Shown here in pieces: positions 16,334 to 26,466 of a DNA stretch of 64,000 bases. The notes below the pieces were generated by a model. It saw only the letters and a list, made by a program, of their open reading frames with translations, had not been told where the DNA came from and made no database searches. This DNA comes from Acidobacteriota bacterium (GTDB taxonomy: Bacteria > Acidobacteriota > Thermoanaerobaculia > Multivoradales > Multivoraceae). Location of the stretch: contig JAPPCR010000015.1 of NCBI GenBank assembly GCA_028875725.1, positions 248,001 through 312,000 on the forward strand, read 5' to 3'. The position numbers and the translations under genes were made by a program. Position 1 is the first letter of the stretch; every line of letters begins with the position of its first letter.

Positions 16334-17785
16334 CTACTGCGGGCGCACGCGGTGAATCCGCATCAGGTTCGTCGGCGGCCGGTCCTGGATCGGGTCGCCC
16401 ATCAGCAGCACGATCGTGTCGCCGGGCAGCGCCAGATTGCCGACCAGGAGTTGCCGGTCGACCATCGCGACGACCTCGTCGTGGTGGTAGACCTCCTGGT
16501 CCATCTTCACGGAGTGAACGCCCCAGACGAGCTGGAGCTCGCGCATCGACCGCGATTCGCGCGTGAAGGCGAACACCGGCGTCGACGGCCGGCGGCAGGC
16601 AACCTGGCGAGCCGTGAAACCGCCCTGGCTGAGGACGACGATGCCCTGCGCGGTCAAATGGCGCGCCGACAGGATCGCCGCGGCGGAGACCGTCTCGGGG
16701 ATCTCCAGGGTGCCCGGCCGGTGCGGCGGCTCGATGTCGTACGGGCCGACTTCCATCGTGTGGAAGCCGACCGGCTGCGAGGTGTGCTTCGAGAGGTTGT
16801 AGCGCTCCGACTCGGTGATGATCCGGTGCATCGTCTGGACTGACTCCAGCGGATAGCGCCCGGCGGCGCTCTCGCCGGAGAGCATCATCGCGTCGGCGCC
16901 GTCGAACACCGCGTTCGCCACGTCCGAGGACTCGGCCCGGGTTGGGCGCGGATGCTCGATCATCGACTCCAGCATCTGGGTCGCGACGATCACCGGACGG
17001 GCGTGCCGCCAACCGCTCTCGATGATCCGCTTCTGCACCACCGGCACCTGGTGCAGGGGGATCTCCACTCCCAGGTCGCCGCGCGCCACCATCACCCCGT
17101 CGGACTCGAGCACGATCTCGTCGAGGTGGTCGAGCGCCCGCCGCCGTTCGAGCTTGGCAATGATCTGCAGCGGCCGGCCTGCCTCCCGCGACGCTTCCCG
17201 CACCTGGACCACGTCCGCCGGCGTACCGATGTAGCTCGCCGCGAGAAAGTCGGCGTCCTCCTCCACCGCCAGCCGAATGTCCTCGATGTCCTTCGCGGAA
17301 ATCCGGAACGGCAGATGACTGTCCGGCAGGTTGACGCCCTTGCGGCTCGACACGGCACCGCCGACGACGACCTCCGCCTCGATCCTCTCCCCATCCTTCG
17401 AGCGCACCTCCAGTTGCACGCGACCGTCGTCGATCAGGATCTGCTCGCCCGGCTGGACGTGCCGGACCATGTCCCGGTGGAGGGGCAGATCGGCCTCCGT
17501 GCTCGCGCCCAGGCCGACCACATCGCCCTCCCTGAGCACCCGCGCCCCCTCGAAACGATCGAGCCGGTGGCGGGGCCCCATCAGGTCGACCATCACACCG
17601 ACCGGCCGGCCGACCTCCTTGCTGACCTCCCGCACCAGACGAATCAGACGCCGGTGTTCTTCCCTGGTGCCGTGCGACTGGTTCAACCGGACGACGTTGA
17701 CGCCTGCGCGGATCAGACGCGCGAGCGTCTTCTCGCTCGAACTCGCCGGTCCGATCGTGGCGACGATCTTGGCTCGACGCTGCAC
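16334..17785 (-). CDS. pyk: Pyruvate kinase, divergent at several substrate/cation positions
   Basis: A 483-residue pyruvate kinase, the family's usual length, with the TIM barrel, B domain and C-terminal domain in order. The catalytic lysine and magnesium ligand are present in IIAKLE (K211, E213), as are MVARGDLGVEI and ATQMLESM. Departures from consensus: RLNQSHG instead of RLNFSHG (Q36), VDLMGPRHR instead of LDTKGPEIR (the Thr that helps bind K+ is Leu68, and Lys69 of the motif is Met), and AASYIG instead of LSFVR. ADP-dependent pyruvate formation is probable but with altered cation use. It follows the GAPDH gene by 25 bases. Confidence 0.88.
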   Translation of the reverse strand: MQRRAKIVATIGPASSSEKTLARLIRAGVNVVRLNQSHGTREEHRRLIRLVREVSKEVGRPVGVMVDLMGPRHRLDRFEGARVLREGDVVGLGASTEADLPLHRDMVRHVQPGEQILIDDGRVQLEVRSKDGERIEAEVVVGGAVSSRKGVNLPDSHLPFRISAKDIEDIRLAVEEDADFLAASYIGTPADVVQVREASREAGRPLQIIAKLERRRALDHLDEIVLESDGVMVARGDLGVEIPLHQVPVVQKRIIESGWRHARPVIVATQMLESMIEHPRPTRAESSDVANAVFDGADAMMLSGESAAGRYPLESVQTMHRIITESERYNLSKHTSQPVGFHTMEVGPYDIEPPHRPGTLEIPETVSAAAILSARHLTAQGIVVLSQGGFTARQVACRRPSTPVFAFTRESRSMRELQLVWGVHSVKMDQEVYHHDEVVAMVDRQLLVGNLALPGDTIVLLMGDPIQDRPPTNLMRIHRVRPQ

Positions 17786-17810
17786 GATCCAGGTCCCCTG
17801 TTCTGCCGGC

Positions 17811-18827
17811 TCAGGACTCGAACTGCGCCAGCCGCTCGATCAGGTCCGCGACCCGGTTCGAGTAGCCCCATTCGTTGTCATACCACGACACGACGCGGGC
17901 ATACACGCCGCCGCCCCCGGCCGGACTGACCCGGGTCAGCGGCGCGTCGAAGATCGACGAGTGGGGGTTGCCGAGAATGTCGGTCGAGACGAGGGGGTCT
18001 TCCGAGTACTGGAGGATGCCGGCCAGGTTCGACTCCGCAGCAGTCGAGGCCGCCGCGTTGACGGCCTCGGCGGTCGGAGCGCCACGCAGCCGGCAGGTCA
18101 GGTCGACGATCGAGCCGTCCGCCACCGGCACCCGCATCGCCATGCCGTCGAGCTTGCCGTTCAGGTGCGGAAGCACCTTGCCAACGGCGCGCGCGGCGCC
18201 GGTCGTCGTCGGGATGATGTTGGCGGTCGCCGAACGGCTGCGACGCGGGTCGCTGTGCGGCGAGTCGACGAGGCGCTGGCCGTTGGTGTAAGCGTGGACG
18301 GTCGTAATGAAGCCCTCCTCGAAACCGAAGGCGTCGTCCAGCGTCTTGGCAAGGGGCGCCAGGCAGTTCGTCGTGCAGGAGGCGTTCGAGACGACCCGAT
18401 GCTCGGCGCCCAGATCGTCGTCGTTGACACCGAGCACGATCATGGCGTCGATCTCGTCCTTCGCGGGAACCGTGAGGACGACCCGCGGAGCGCCAGCGTC
18501 GAGATGCTGCGCCACCTGGGCGCGCGTCCGGAACACGCCGGTCGACTCGACCGCGACATCGACGCCGAGGTCGCTCCAGGGCAACCTGGACGGATCCCGC
18601 TCCGCCGACAGCCGGATGTCCCGGCCGCCGACTCGAAAACCGTTCCCGGCCACTTCGACCGGTTGATCGAAGACGCCCTGCACGGTGTCGTAGCGCAGCA
18701 GATAGGCGAGGCGGTCCGCGTCGAACAGGTCGTTGATGCCGACGACCTCGACGTTCGGCCGGCCGGCGAGGATGCGAAAGACGCTGCGGCCGATGCGACC
18801 GAAGCCATTGATGCCGACGCGGATCAC
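17811..18827 (-). CDS. gap: Glyceraldehyde-3-phosphate dehydrogenase
   Basis: A 338-residue canonical GAPDH. The NAD-binding opening INGFGRIGR is at 6-14, the nucleophile is C151 in SNASCTTNC, the catalytic base H178 in TVHAYT, and the end has WYDNEWGYSNR. It oxidises glyceraldehyde-3-phosphate to 1,3-bisphosphoglycerate in glycolysis. The GTG at 18827 overlaps the stop of the upstream GAPDH-like gene (GTGA), so translation is coupled to it; a longer reading frame upstream is only read-through of the neighbour. Confidence 0.96.
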   Translation of the reverse strand: MIRVGINGFGRIGRSVFRILAGRPNVEVVGINDLFDADRLAYLLRYDTVQGVFDQPVEVAGNGFRVGGRDIRLSAERDPSRLPWSDLGVDVAVESTGVFRTRAQVAQHLDAGAPRVVLTVPAKDEIDAMIVLGVNDDDLGAEHRVVSNASCTTNCLAPLAKTLDDAFGFEEGFITTVHAYTNGQRLVDSPHSDPRRSRSATANIIPTTTGAARAVGKVLPHLNGKLDGMAMRVPVADGSIVDLTCRLRGAPTAEAVNAAASTAAESNLAGILQYSEDPLVSTDILGNPHSSIFDAPLTRVSPAGGGGVYARVVSWYDNEWGYSNRVADLIERLAQFES

Positions 18828-19855
18828 GAGACACCCCCTTCGGCGCCGGCCGCTTCCTCTAGCGCGGCGACAAGCTCCAGGAGCCGGTGCAGGTAGCCCC
18901 AGCCGTTGTCGAACCAGGCGATCGTCTTGGAGACGTGTTCGCCCAGGGTCATCGTCGCCTGCGAGTCGAAGATGCAGGTCGCGCGGCTGCCCGCGGTGTC
19001 GGCGGAGACGATTGCCTCCCGCTCGAAGCGCAGCCGGCCCTTCCACTCGCCGCCGGCGGCAGCCGCCACCGCGTCGTTGACCGAGTCGACCGTCACCCCG
19101 TCGCGGTGCCAGCAGACCAGATCGACGACGGAGCCGTTCGACACCGGCACATCCATCGCCGAGGCCGACAACTTGCCGTTCAGCTCAGGCAGCACGCTCG
19201 CGAGCTCTTCGGCCGCTCCCGTCGCGGCGGGAATGATGTTCTCGCCCGCGGCCCGGCCCTTGCGAAGTTCCGGCGCCGGCACGTCGGCCAGCCTCGAACC
19301 CGCCCCGTAGGCGCGAACCGAGCTGATGAACGCCTGTTCGACGCCGAAGGCCCCATCGAGGATGCGCAGCAACGGCCCCGCGCAGTGCGCGGTGAACGAG
19401 CCGGCGGAGACGATCCGGTCCGACGGTTCGAGTTGATCCTCGTTCAGGCCGACGACGACCGTCCGGTCCAGTTCCCCGCCTGGCGGAGCGCAGAGCACGA
19501 CACGCTCGGCGCCAGCCGCGAGATGCCCCTCGAGTTCGCTCCGCGTCGGCTGGCTGTCCCGGAAGTCCACGACCGTCGTGACGCCCAGGTCGCCCCAGGG
19601 AGTCTCGCCCGCGCCCCGCGCAGGAACCACAGGCGCGCTGCAGCCGTTGATGCTCAGGCTTCCATCGTCCAGAGCAACTTCGCCGTCGAAGCGCCACGGC
19701 AGGGTCGAGAACTGCAGGAGATAGCGGAGCATCTCCGGGTCGGCGGTCTCGGCCACGGCCCCTATCTCGACTTCGGGGCGGTCCAGGGAAAGGCGAAACA
19801 GGCTCCGGCCAAGAAGTCCGAAGCCCTGGAGTCCAATGCGAGTCGTTGTCGTCAT
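18824..19855 (-). CDS. GAPDH-like pseudoenzyme (catalytic Cys and His lost)
   Basis: A 343-residue GAPDH homologue with full-length fold (GFGLLGR nucleotide loop, NIIPAATGAAE, WFDNGWGYLHR) but without catalytic residues: the SCTTNC site reads GSFTAHC, with Phe154 in place of the nucleophile, and the THAYT site reads VRAYG, with Arg181 in place of the base. Both losses argue that it cannot act as a dehydrogenase. It immediately precedes the true GAPDH with a 4-base GTGA overlap, so the two chains are made together and a mixed tetramer or regulatory role is the simplest inference. Confidence 0.85.
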   Translation of the reverse strand: MTTTTRIGLQGFGLLGRSLFRLSLDRPEVEIGAVAETADPEMLRYLLQFSTLPWRFDGEVALDDGSLSINGCSAPVVPARGAGETPWGDLGVTTVVDFRDSQPTRSELEGHLAAGAERVVLCAPPGGELDRTVVVGLNEDQLEPSDRIVSAGSFTAHCAGPLLRILDGAFGVEQAFISSVRAYGAGSRLADVPAPELRKGRAAGENIIPAATGAAEELASVLPELNGKLSASAMDVPVSNGSVVDLVCWHRDGVTVDSVNDAVAAAAGGEWKGRLRFEREAIVSADTAGSRATCIFDSQATMTLGEHVSKTIAWFDNGWGYLHRLLELVAALEEAAGAEGGVS

Positions 19856-19930
19856 CCGGGTCTGAAGGTAGTGAAAGGGTAAGAAGAAGCGGTCAACGAA
19901 CGGGCGCAGGATAACCGACCAGGAGAGCCC

Positions 19931-21229
19931 TCAGTTCGCCCCGTGTGCGGAGGCCAGGATCTCCATCGTGTGGCGGACAGGAACCCCGCTGCCCAGGCGC
20001 CGCAGGTGACTCTCGATCTGGGTCAGACAGCCGATGTTGCCGGTCGCGATCACGTCCGGCTCGCCTTCCAGCAACGCCTCCGCCTTGCGTCGTCCCAACC
20101 GGGCCGCGAGTTCGGGTTCCTCCAGGTTGTAGATCCCCGCCGAACCGCAGCAGATCTGCCAGTCGCGCGGCTCGACCAGGGTCAGGTTGGGCACGCCGGT
20201 CAGCAGTCGCCGCGGCGCCGTCCGCTCCCGCTGGGCGTGAGCGAGGTGACAGGCATCGTGGTAGACGACGCGCAGCGGCTCCGGTAGCGCTGGCGGCGCC
20301 CCGGTTTCGAGGGCGGCCAGGAAGGTGGACACGTCCCGCACCTTGGCGGCCAGGGCACGGGCGGCTTTCTCCTCGGGCCGTCCCGCGAACAGGAGGCCAT
20401 ACTCCTTGAGGCCCGAGCCGCAGCCCGCCGCGTTGGTCAGCACCGCATCGACGTCCGCCAGCAAACCCTCGGGACGGAAGATCCGCATCAGGGCGCCGGC
20501 CGAAGCCCGGGCGCGCCGGGCATCGCCGGCGTGAAAGGCGAGGGAGCCGCAGCACGCTTCCTCCCTGGGAACGACGACCTCCACGCCGCGACGGGTGAGC
20601 ACCTCGATCGTCGCCCGGTGAATGCGCGGCGCCAGGACCTGCTGCGCGCAGCCGGCCAGAAGCGCAACCCGGGCGCGTCGCTCGCCCACCGCCGGAAACG
20701 TCCCGAACCCGACTTCGGCCCGGTCCGTGGACTGCGGAAGCAGGTCGAGCGGCGCGGCGAGCCGGGCCGGCAACAGTGCGCGCAGCAACCCGCGGAATGG
20801 CGTAGCCAGGCGGCCCAGCCGCAGCATCCAGCGCAACCGGGCGGGGCTCGCCAGCGTGTCCAGCATCAGGCCACGCCAGAAGCGATCGAATCCCGAACGG
20901 CGACGGCTGTCCTCGGCCAGCTCGCGGAAGGGCATCAGCAGTTCCCCGTACTCGACGCCGGAAGGACAGGCGGTCACGCAGGACATGCAGCCCAGGCACG
21001 GGTCGATATGGCCCAGCGCCTCTTCCAGGTCGAGGTTGCCCTCGAGGACCTCCTTCATCAGCACGATGCGGCCGCGCGGCGAGTCCATCTCCTCGCCGAG
21101 TTCGACGTAGGTCGGGCACGCCGGAAGGCAGAAGCCACAGTGGACGCAGGCCGAAACCGCTTCCGCCATCGGTGCGGCCGCGGCGCCGATCTCCGTTCGC
21201 AGCGCGTCCAACTCGATCGCGTGCTGCAT
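19931..21229 (-). CDS. glcF: Glycolate oxidase iron-sulfur subunit GlcF-like
   Basis: A 432-residue protein with two N-terminal 4Fe-4S motifs (CVHCGFCLPACPTY and CLGCMSCVTACPSG) and two C-terminal CCG domains (EEACCGSLAFHAGD and QICCGSAGIYNL) with upstream AGCAQQ and DACHLAH. This is the GlcF layout of glycolate dehydrogenase, which passes electrons from glycolate oxidation to the quinone pool. The ATG at 21229 starts just before the ferredoxin domain; a TTG 33 bases upstream is less likely. GlcD and GlcE are not in the window. It sits 39 bases after malate synthase, which consumes glyoxylate. Confidence 0.9.
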   Translation of the reverse strand: MQHAIELDALRTEIGAAAAPMAEAVSACVHCGFCLPACPTYVELGEEMDSPRGRIVLMKEVLEGNLDLEEALGHIDPCLGCMSCVTACPSGVEYGELLMPFRELAEDSRRRSGFDRFWRGLMLDTLASPARLRWMLRLGRLATPFRGLLRALLPARLAAPLDLLPQSTDRAEVGFGTFPAVGERRARVALLAGCAQQVLAPRIHRATIEVLTRRGVEVVVPREEACCGSLAFHAGDARRARASAGALMRIFRPEGLLADVDAVLTNAAGCGSGLKEYGLLFAGRPEEKAARALAAKVRDVSTFLAALETGAPPALPEPLRVVYHDACHLAHAQRERTAPRRLLTGVPNLTLVEPRDWQICCGSAGIYNLEEPELAARLGRRKAEALLEGEPDVIATGNIGCLTQIESHLRRLGSGVPVRHTMEILASAHGAN

Positions 21230-21268
21230 TGGCGCGAGCGTAACGCAGCGATCGCGCCCCAAGGACCC

Positions 21269-22840
21269 CTAGATGTGCTGGTACGCCTGAAGCGTCAGGA
21301 ACTCCTGGAACTCGGAGCCGAGCACCAGGTCGTCGAGCAACTCGACCGCGAGGCCGTAGCGGCTGGCTTCACGGCCTCCGAGCTGGCTCAGTTCCTCGTC
21401 GCGCACCTGCTCGTAGAGCTCGGCCGTGACCTTCTCGCCGTTGTCCATCCGCGCGTTGCGGTGGACCCACTGCCAGAGCTGGGCCCGGGCGATCTCGGCG
21501 GTTGCCGCGTCCTCCATCAGGTTGTTGATCGCCGCCGCGCCGTTGCCGTTGAGCCAGGAGTTCATGTACTGGAGCCCCACGGAGACGTTGTTGCGCAGCC
21601 CCTGCTCGGTCAGCGAACCGCCGGGCACGTTCAGATCGATCAGGCTCCCGGGCTCGATGGAGACGTCCTGGCGCAGCCGCTCCTTCTGGTTGGAGCGGCC
21701 TTCCATCTTCGTGGAGAACACTTCCAGGGCGATCGGCACCAGGTCCGGATGGGCCACCCAACTGCCGTCGAAACCGTCGCCGGCCTCGCGCTCCTTGTCG
21801 GCGCGGACCGCCGCCAGCGCCGTCGCGTTGACCTCCGGATCGCGCCGGCTGGGGATGAAGGCCGCCATGCCGCCGATCGCGTGCGCGCCGCGACTGTGGC
21901 AGGTGCGGACCAGGAGCTCCGTGTAGGAGCGCATGAAGGGAACGGTCATCGTGATCTGGCCGCGGTCGGGCAGCACCAGGTCCTCGCGAAACGCGAACTT
22001 CTTGATCGCGCTGAAGATGTAGTCCCAGCGCCCGGCGTTGAGCCCCGCCGAGTGGTCGCGCAGCTCGTAGAGGATCTCCTCCATCTCGAAGGCAGCGAGA
22101 ATCGTCTCGATCAGCACCGTGGCGCGGACGCTGCCCTGCGGTACGCCGAGCGCGCCCTGGGCCGCGACGAAGATGTCGTTCCAGAGCCGCGCCTCGTGAC
22201 GGTTCTCCAGCTTCGGCAGATAGAAGTACGGACCGCTGCCGCGACCGAGTGCTTCCTTCGCGTTGTGGAAGAAGTAGAGGCCGAAGTCGAAGATGCCGGC
22301 CGAGACAGGGCGGCCGTCGATCAGCGCGTTCTTCTCGATCAGGTGCCAGCCGCGCGGACGCACCAGCAGGGTCGCGATCTCGTCCTTGAGGCGGTACTCC
22401 TTGCCGTTGCCGGGGTTCGTGAACTCCAACTGGCGCCGCACGGCGTCGTACAGGTTCTGCTGGCCCTCGATCACGTTGCGCCAGCTCGGACTGAGCGCGT
22501 CCTCGATGTCGGCCATGAAGACCTTCGCGCCGGAGTTCAGCGCGTTGATCATCATCTTGCGATCGACCGGGCCGGTGATCTCGGCCCAGCGGCAGTTCAG
22601 GTCCGCTGGCGTGGGCGCCACCTTCCAGTCGCCGTCCCGGACTTCTTGCGTCTCGGGCGGGAACGTCGGATCCTCGCCGGCCTGGATGCGGGCGTGACGA
22701 TCGACCCGGTCCTGGAGCAACTGAACCCGGCGTTCTTCGAACTGCCTGCAAAGGTCGCCCGCGAACTCGAGCGCCTCCGGCGTCAGGATGTGTTCCGCCG
22801 CCTCGAAGTCCCGCGGTCCGGTGATCTCTATCCCACTCAT
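21269..22840 (-). CDS. aceB: Malate synthase A
   Basis: A 523-residue malate synthase, close to the A-form length. Visible active-site parts are VRPRGWHL (base arginine), [10 protein letters not shown] (Mg ligand), [11 protein letters not shown], and [11 protein letters not shown] near the C-terminal catalytic aspartate region. It condenses glyoxylate and acetyl-CoA to malate. GGGGAG lies 9 bases before the ATG. First gene of the minus-strand block aceB-glcF-GAPDH-like-gap-pyk-ACAD. Isocitrate lyase is not in the window; glycolate, via GlcF, is an alternative glyoxylate source. Confidence 0.95.
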   Translation of the reverse strand: MSGIEITGPRDFEAAEHILTPEALEFAGDLCRQFEERRVQLLQDRVDRHARIQAGEDPTFPPETQEVRDGDWKVAPTPADLNCRWAEITGPVDRKMMINALNSGAKVFMADIEDALSPSWRNVIEGQQNLYDAVRRQLEFTNPGNGKEYRLKDEIATLLVRPRGWHLIEKNALIDGRPVSAGIFDFGLYFFHNAKEALGRGSGPYFYLPKLENRHEARLWNDIFVAAQGALGVPQGSVRATVLIETILAAFEMEEILYELRDHSAGLNAGRWDYIFSAIKKFAFREDLVLPDRGQITMTVPFMRSYTELLVRTCHSRGAHAIGGMAAFIPSRRDPEVNATALAAVRADKEREAGDGFDGSWVAHPDLVPIALEVFSTKMEGRSNQKERLRQDVSIEPGSLIDLNVPGGSLTEQGLRNNVSVGLQYMNSWLNGNGAAAINNLMEDAATAEIARAQLWQWVHRNARMDNGEKVTAELYEQVRDEELSQLGGREASRYGLAVELLDDLVLGSEFQEFLTLQAYQHI

Positions 22841-23057
22841 GCTGCCGTCTCCCCTGGGGCCGGCCTGTCGCCGGCGTCTCGTTTCCCCTTCTGCTGCAAC
22901 CTGCCCAACCAGGACGCGTAGACCTGTCTGGCGAAGCGGCGGCAGCTTAGCGGAAGCGCCGGCGCCTCCCCCGGATGCCGCCCGGCCAACCGGTGAACGT
23001 GAGACAATGCCGCGGCGCTGCTCGCCCCGGAGCGACGCGCCCCGACCGGAGGTTCCC

Positions 23058-26000
23058 ATGACCGTCACCCGACAGTTCCAGCGCGCGGCTCGATGCGGCG
23101 TCGCTCTGCTCGCGCTTGCCACCATCCCGACGCCGGGCCTCGCCCAAACCGGCGAGCCGACCAGGCTCCTGCGATTCCCCGATCTCGCGGGCGATCGAGT
23201 CGCGTTCACCTACGCGGGCGACATCTGGCTCGCGCCTGCAGCCGGCGGCACGGCGACCCGCCTCACCTCGCACCCGGGCCTGGAACTGTTCGCCAAGTTC
23301 TCGCCGGACGGCCAGTGGATCGCCTTCACCGGCCAGTACGACGGCGACGAACAGGTGTACGTCGTGCCGGCGGCCGGCGGCGCGCCACGACAGCTGACCT
23401 TCTACCCCGCCGCCGGGCCGCTGGCGCCGCGCTGGGGCTACGACTACCAGGTCTACGGCTGGTCGCCGGACGGCGAGTCCGTGCTGTTCCGGTCGCTTCG
23501 CGACGGCTGGGACCTCGGCGACACGAAGCTCTTCCTGGTCGACGTCTCCGGCGGGCTGCCGCGGGCGCTGCCGATGCCCGAGTCGGGCGGCGGCGATCTC
23601 TCGCCCGACGGCAAGCGCGTCGTCTACTCGCCGGTGACGCGGGACTTCCGGCACTGGAAGCGCTACGAGGGAGGCTGGGCGCAGGACCTCTGGATCCTCG
23701 ACATCGAGAGTCTGGAGTCGATCCAGGTCACGAACCACAAGCGCTCCGACCGCGACCCGATGTGGATCGGCGACACCATCTACTTCTCGTCCGACCGCGA
23801 CGGCACCCTGAACCTCTACGCCTACGACACGGCCTCGGGCGACATCGAGCAACTCACCGAAGAGGACCGCTGGGACGTACGCTGGCCCAGCGCGGACAAG
23901 GCGAACCGGCGCATCGTCTACGAGAAGGCCGGCTCGCTCGAGATCTTCGACACCGCCTCCGGCAGCGCGAGGGCCGTCCCCGTGCACGTACCGACGGACC
24001 AGCTCGCCCGCCGGCCAAGCAGGGTCTCGGCGTCAAACCGGGTCTCCGGCTACTCGCTCAGCCCGAAGGCGAAGCGCGCCGCCTTCTCCGCCCGCGGCGA
24101 CATCTTCAGCGTGCCGGTCGAGCACGGACCGACCCGCAACCTGACCCACAGCTCGGGCGCCAACGACCGCGACCCCGCCTGGTCGCCCGACGGCCGGCGG
24201 ATCGCCTTCACCTCCGACCGCAGCGGAGAAACCGAGATCTGGGTGGTGGACCAGGACGGCAGCAGCGAACCGGTGCAACTCACCGAAGGCAGCGTCGGCC
24301 GCCACTACAACAACCTGCTCTGGTCGCCCGGCAGCGACCGCATCGCCTTCATCGACCAGCAGGGACGGCTCGGCATCGTCGAGGCAGGCGACCGGACGGG
24401 CGACGGCGCCGCGACCGGGCCGCGGGAGGTCATCGAGGTCGCCGACGACTCCCGGCCCTTCGGCACCAGCTACGACTGGTCGCCGAAAGGGGACTACCTG
24501 GCAGTCGAACTCGGCGACCCGAACGAGTTCGGCTCGATCCACCTGTTCGAGGTCGAGAACCGGACGCTCACCCGCGTGACGTCCGAGATGTGGAATGACT
24601 TTTTTCCCGTCTTCGGCGCGGGCGGCGACTACCTCTTCTTCCTCTCCGACCGGCAGTTCCAGCCACAGATCGGCAGCTTCGAGTACAACTATGCCGCGGA
24701 TCGCGAGACGTACATCTACGCGCTCGCCCTGCGCGAGGACACGGCCCATCCCTTCCCGCCGCGGAGCGACGAAGTCGAGATCGAGGAAGAAGAGGAAGAC
24801 GACGACGCGGAAGGCGAGGAGGACGGCGACGGCGGCAAGGAGCACGAAAGCGACGCCGACAGCGACGACGAAGAAGACGACATCGAGGACGACGGAAAGG
24901 ACGGCGACCGGATCGACCTCGACGGCATCGCAGGGCGCGTGGCCCGCGTCCCGGTCGACGCGGACAACTACTTCGGCCTGGGCGCGGCCGAAGGCAAACT
25001 GCTCTACGTGCGCGGGGGCGCCGGCTACCTGGGCCGCTCCTCCGACGTGCAGACCGAGGTCTTCTCGTACGACCTGAAGGCGCGAGAGAGCAAGAGCCTG
25101 GCCAAGGGCATCGGCGGTCTGGTCCTCTCCGGCGACCGCAGGAAACTGCTGGTCAGCGAACGCGGCAGCTTCCGGCTCCTCGACGTTGGCGGCGGCGAGG
25201 CGAAGACCATCTCCCTCGCCGGCCTGACCATCGACCGCGTGCCGGCCGACGAGTGGGTCCAGATCTTCGACGAGGTGTGGCGGCGGTTCCGGGACTTCTT
25301 CTACGCCCCGAACATGCACGGTTACGACTGGGAAGCGCTGCGCGAGCAGTACCGCCCCCTGCTCGCCCACGTCGGCCATCGCAGTGACCTGAACTACCTG
25401 ATGAGCGAGATGGTCGCCGAGCTCAACGTCTCCCACGCCTACGTCAGCGGCGGCGACTACGAGGCACCGGACCGGCCACGCGCCGCCCTGCTCGGCGCCC
25501 GCTTCGAGCTCGACGAGGACGCCGGCCGCTACCGGATCGCCCGCATCTTCGAAGGCCAGAACGAGGAGCCACGCTACCGCTCGCCGCTGACCGAGATCGG
25601 CGTCGGCATCGACGCGGGCGACTACCTGTTCGCGATCCAGGGCCGCGAGCTGACCCCGGACACGAATCCGTTCCAGCTTCTGCGCGAGGCCGGGCGGGGA
25701 TCGCTGGAACTGACCGTCGGTTCGAGCCCCGACCGCGGCGAGGCGAGGAACGTCCTCGTCGATCCGATCGCGAGCGAGGACGCGCTGATCTATCTCGCCT
25801 GGACCGAACGGAGCCGCAGGATCGTCGAGGAGCTCGGCGGCGGTCGGATCGGCTACCTCCACATCCCCGACATGTCGGCGAGCGGCATCCGGGAGTGGAT
25901 CAAGTGGTACTACGGCCAGGTCCGCAAGGACGCCATGGTCGTCGACGTCCGCTCGAACGGCGGCGGCAACGTGTCGCCCATGATCATCGAACGCCTGCGG

Positions 26001-26450
26001 CGCGAGACGCTGATGCTCGACTTCGAGCGCAACCGGGATTCCGTCGACACCTCGCCCGGGGGCGTCTTCCACGGTCACCTCGTCTGCGTGATCGACGAGG
26101 ACACCGCCTCGGACGGCGACCAGTTCGCGTACCAGTTCCGCCGCGCGGGCTTAGGGGCCATCGTCGGCAAGAGGAGCTGGGGCGGCGTGGTCGGCATCTA
26201 CGGCCGGGCGCCGCTCATCGACGGCGGCTCGGTCAACGTGCCCGAGGCCGGCTCCGCCGACCCGGAGGGCAACTGGGTGATCGAGGGCTACGGCGTCGAC
26301 CCGGACATCGAGGTCACGAACCTGCCCCGGGACATCCTCGAGGGGCGCGACCCGCAACTCGCGAAAGCCGTCGAGCTCCTGCTCGAGAAGCTGGCCGAGG
26401 ATCCACGGACGCTGCCCGGCCGTCCAGCCGACCCGATCAAGACCCCGTAA
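23058..26450 (+). CDS. Tricorn-like S41 protease with beta-propeller domains
   Basis: An 1130-residue exported protein with signal peptide (cleavage after GLAQ, about residue 30). Two beta-propellers of WD40-like PD40 blades follow (repeated [12 protein letters not shown] and [13 protein letters not shown] patterns). A strongly acidic low-complexity linker lies at about 572-615. Then come the tricorn core ([12 protein letters not shown]), a PDZ domain and an S41 catalytic domain with the nucleophile in [11 protein letters not shown] (S1018). Tricorn proteases degrade oligopeptides; bacterial homologues are periplasmic. GGAGG 6 bases before ATG fixes the start. Likely co-transcribed with the PQQ-propeller gene 17 bases downstream. 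Confidence 0.9.
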   Translation: MTVTRQFQRAARCGVALLALATIPTPGLAQTGEPTRLLRFPDLAGDRVAFTYAGDIWLAPAAGGTATRLTSHPGLELFAKFSPDGQWIAFTGQYDGDEQVYVVPAAGGAPRQLTFYPAAGPLAPRWGYDYQVYGWSPDGESVLFRSLRDGWDLGDTKLFLVDVSGGLPRALPMPESGGGDLSPDGKRVVYSPVTRDFRHWKRYEGGWAQDLWILDIESLESIQVTNHKRSDRDPMWIGDTIYFSSDRDGTLNLYAYDTASGDIEQLTEEDRWDVRWPSADKANRRIVYEKAGSLEIFDTASGSARAVPVHVPTDQLARRPSRVSASNRVSGYSLSPKAKRAAFSARGDIFSVPVEHGPTRNLTHSSGANDRDPAWSPDGRRIAFTSDRSGETEIWVVDQDGSSEPVQLTEGSVGRHYNNLLWSPGSDRIAFIDQQGRLGIVEAGDRTGDGAATGPREVIEVADDSRPFGTSYDWSPKGDYLAVELGDPNEFGSIHLFEVENRTLTRVTSEMWNDFFPVFGAGGDYLFFLSDRQFQPQIGSFEYNYAADRETYIYALALREDTAHPFPPRSDEVEIEEEEEDDDAEGEEDGDGGKEHESDADSDDEEDDIEDDGKDGDRIDLDGIAGRVARVPVDADNYFGLGAAEGKLLYVRGGAGYLGRSSDVQTEVFSYDLKARESKSLAKGIGGLVLSGDRRKLLVSERGSFRLLDVGGGEAKTISLAGLTIDRVPADEWVQIFDEVWRRFRDFFYAPNMHGYDWEALREQYRPLLAHVGHRSDLNYLMSEMVAELNVSHAYVSGGDYEAPDRPRAALLGARFELDEDAGRYRIARIFEGQNEEPRYRSPLTEIGVGIDAGDYLFAIQGRELTPDTNPFQLLREAGRGSLELTVGSSPDRGEARNVLVDPIASEDALIYLAWTERSRRIVEELGGGRIGYLHIPDMSASGIREWIKWYYGQVRKDAMVVDVRSNGGGNVSPMIIERLRRETLMLDFERNRDSVDTSPGGVFHGHLVCVIDEDTASDGDQFAYQFRRAGLGAIVGKRSWGGVVGIYGRAPLIDGGSVNVPEAGSADPEGNWVIEGYGVDPDIEVTNLPRDILEGRDPQLAKAVELLLEKLAEDPRTLPGRPADPIKTP

Positions 26451-26466
26451 CGTTCAGGAGAATCCC

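Noticed and set aside
14439..17012. An 857-codon open frame on the minus strand over the acyl-CoA dehydrogenase and pyruvate kinase genes.
   Set aside because: A GC-rich shadow: composition is arginine/proline/glycine heavy with no domain, while another frame of the same strand encodes two clear enzymes.
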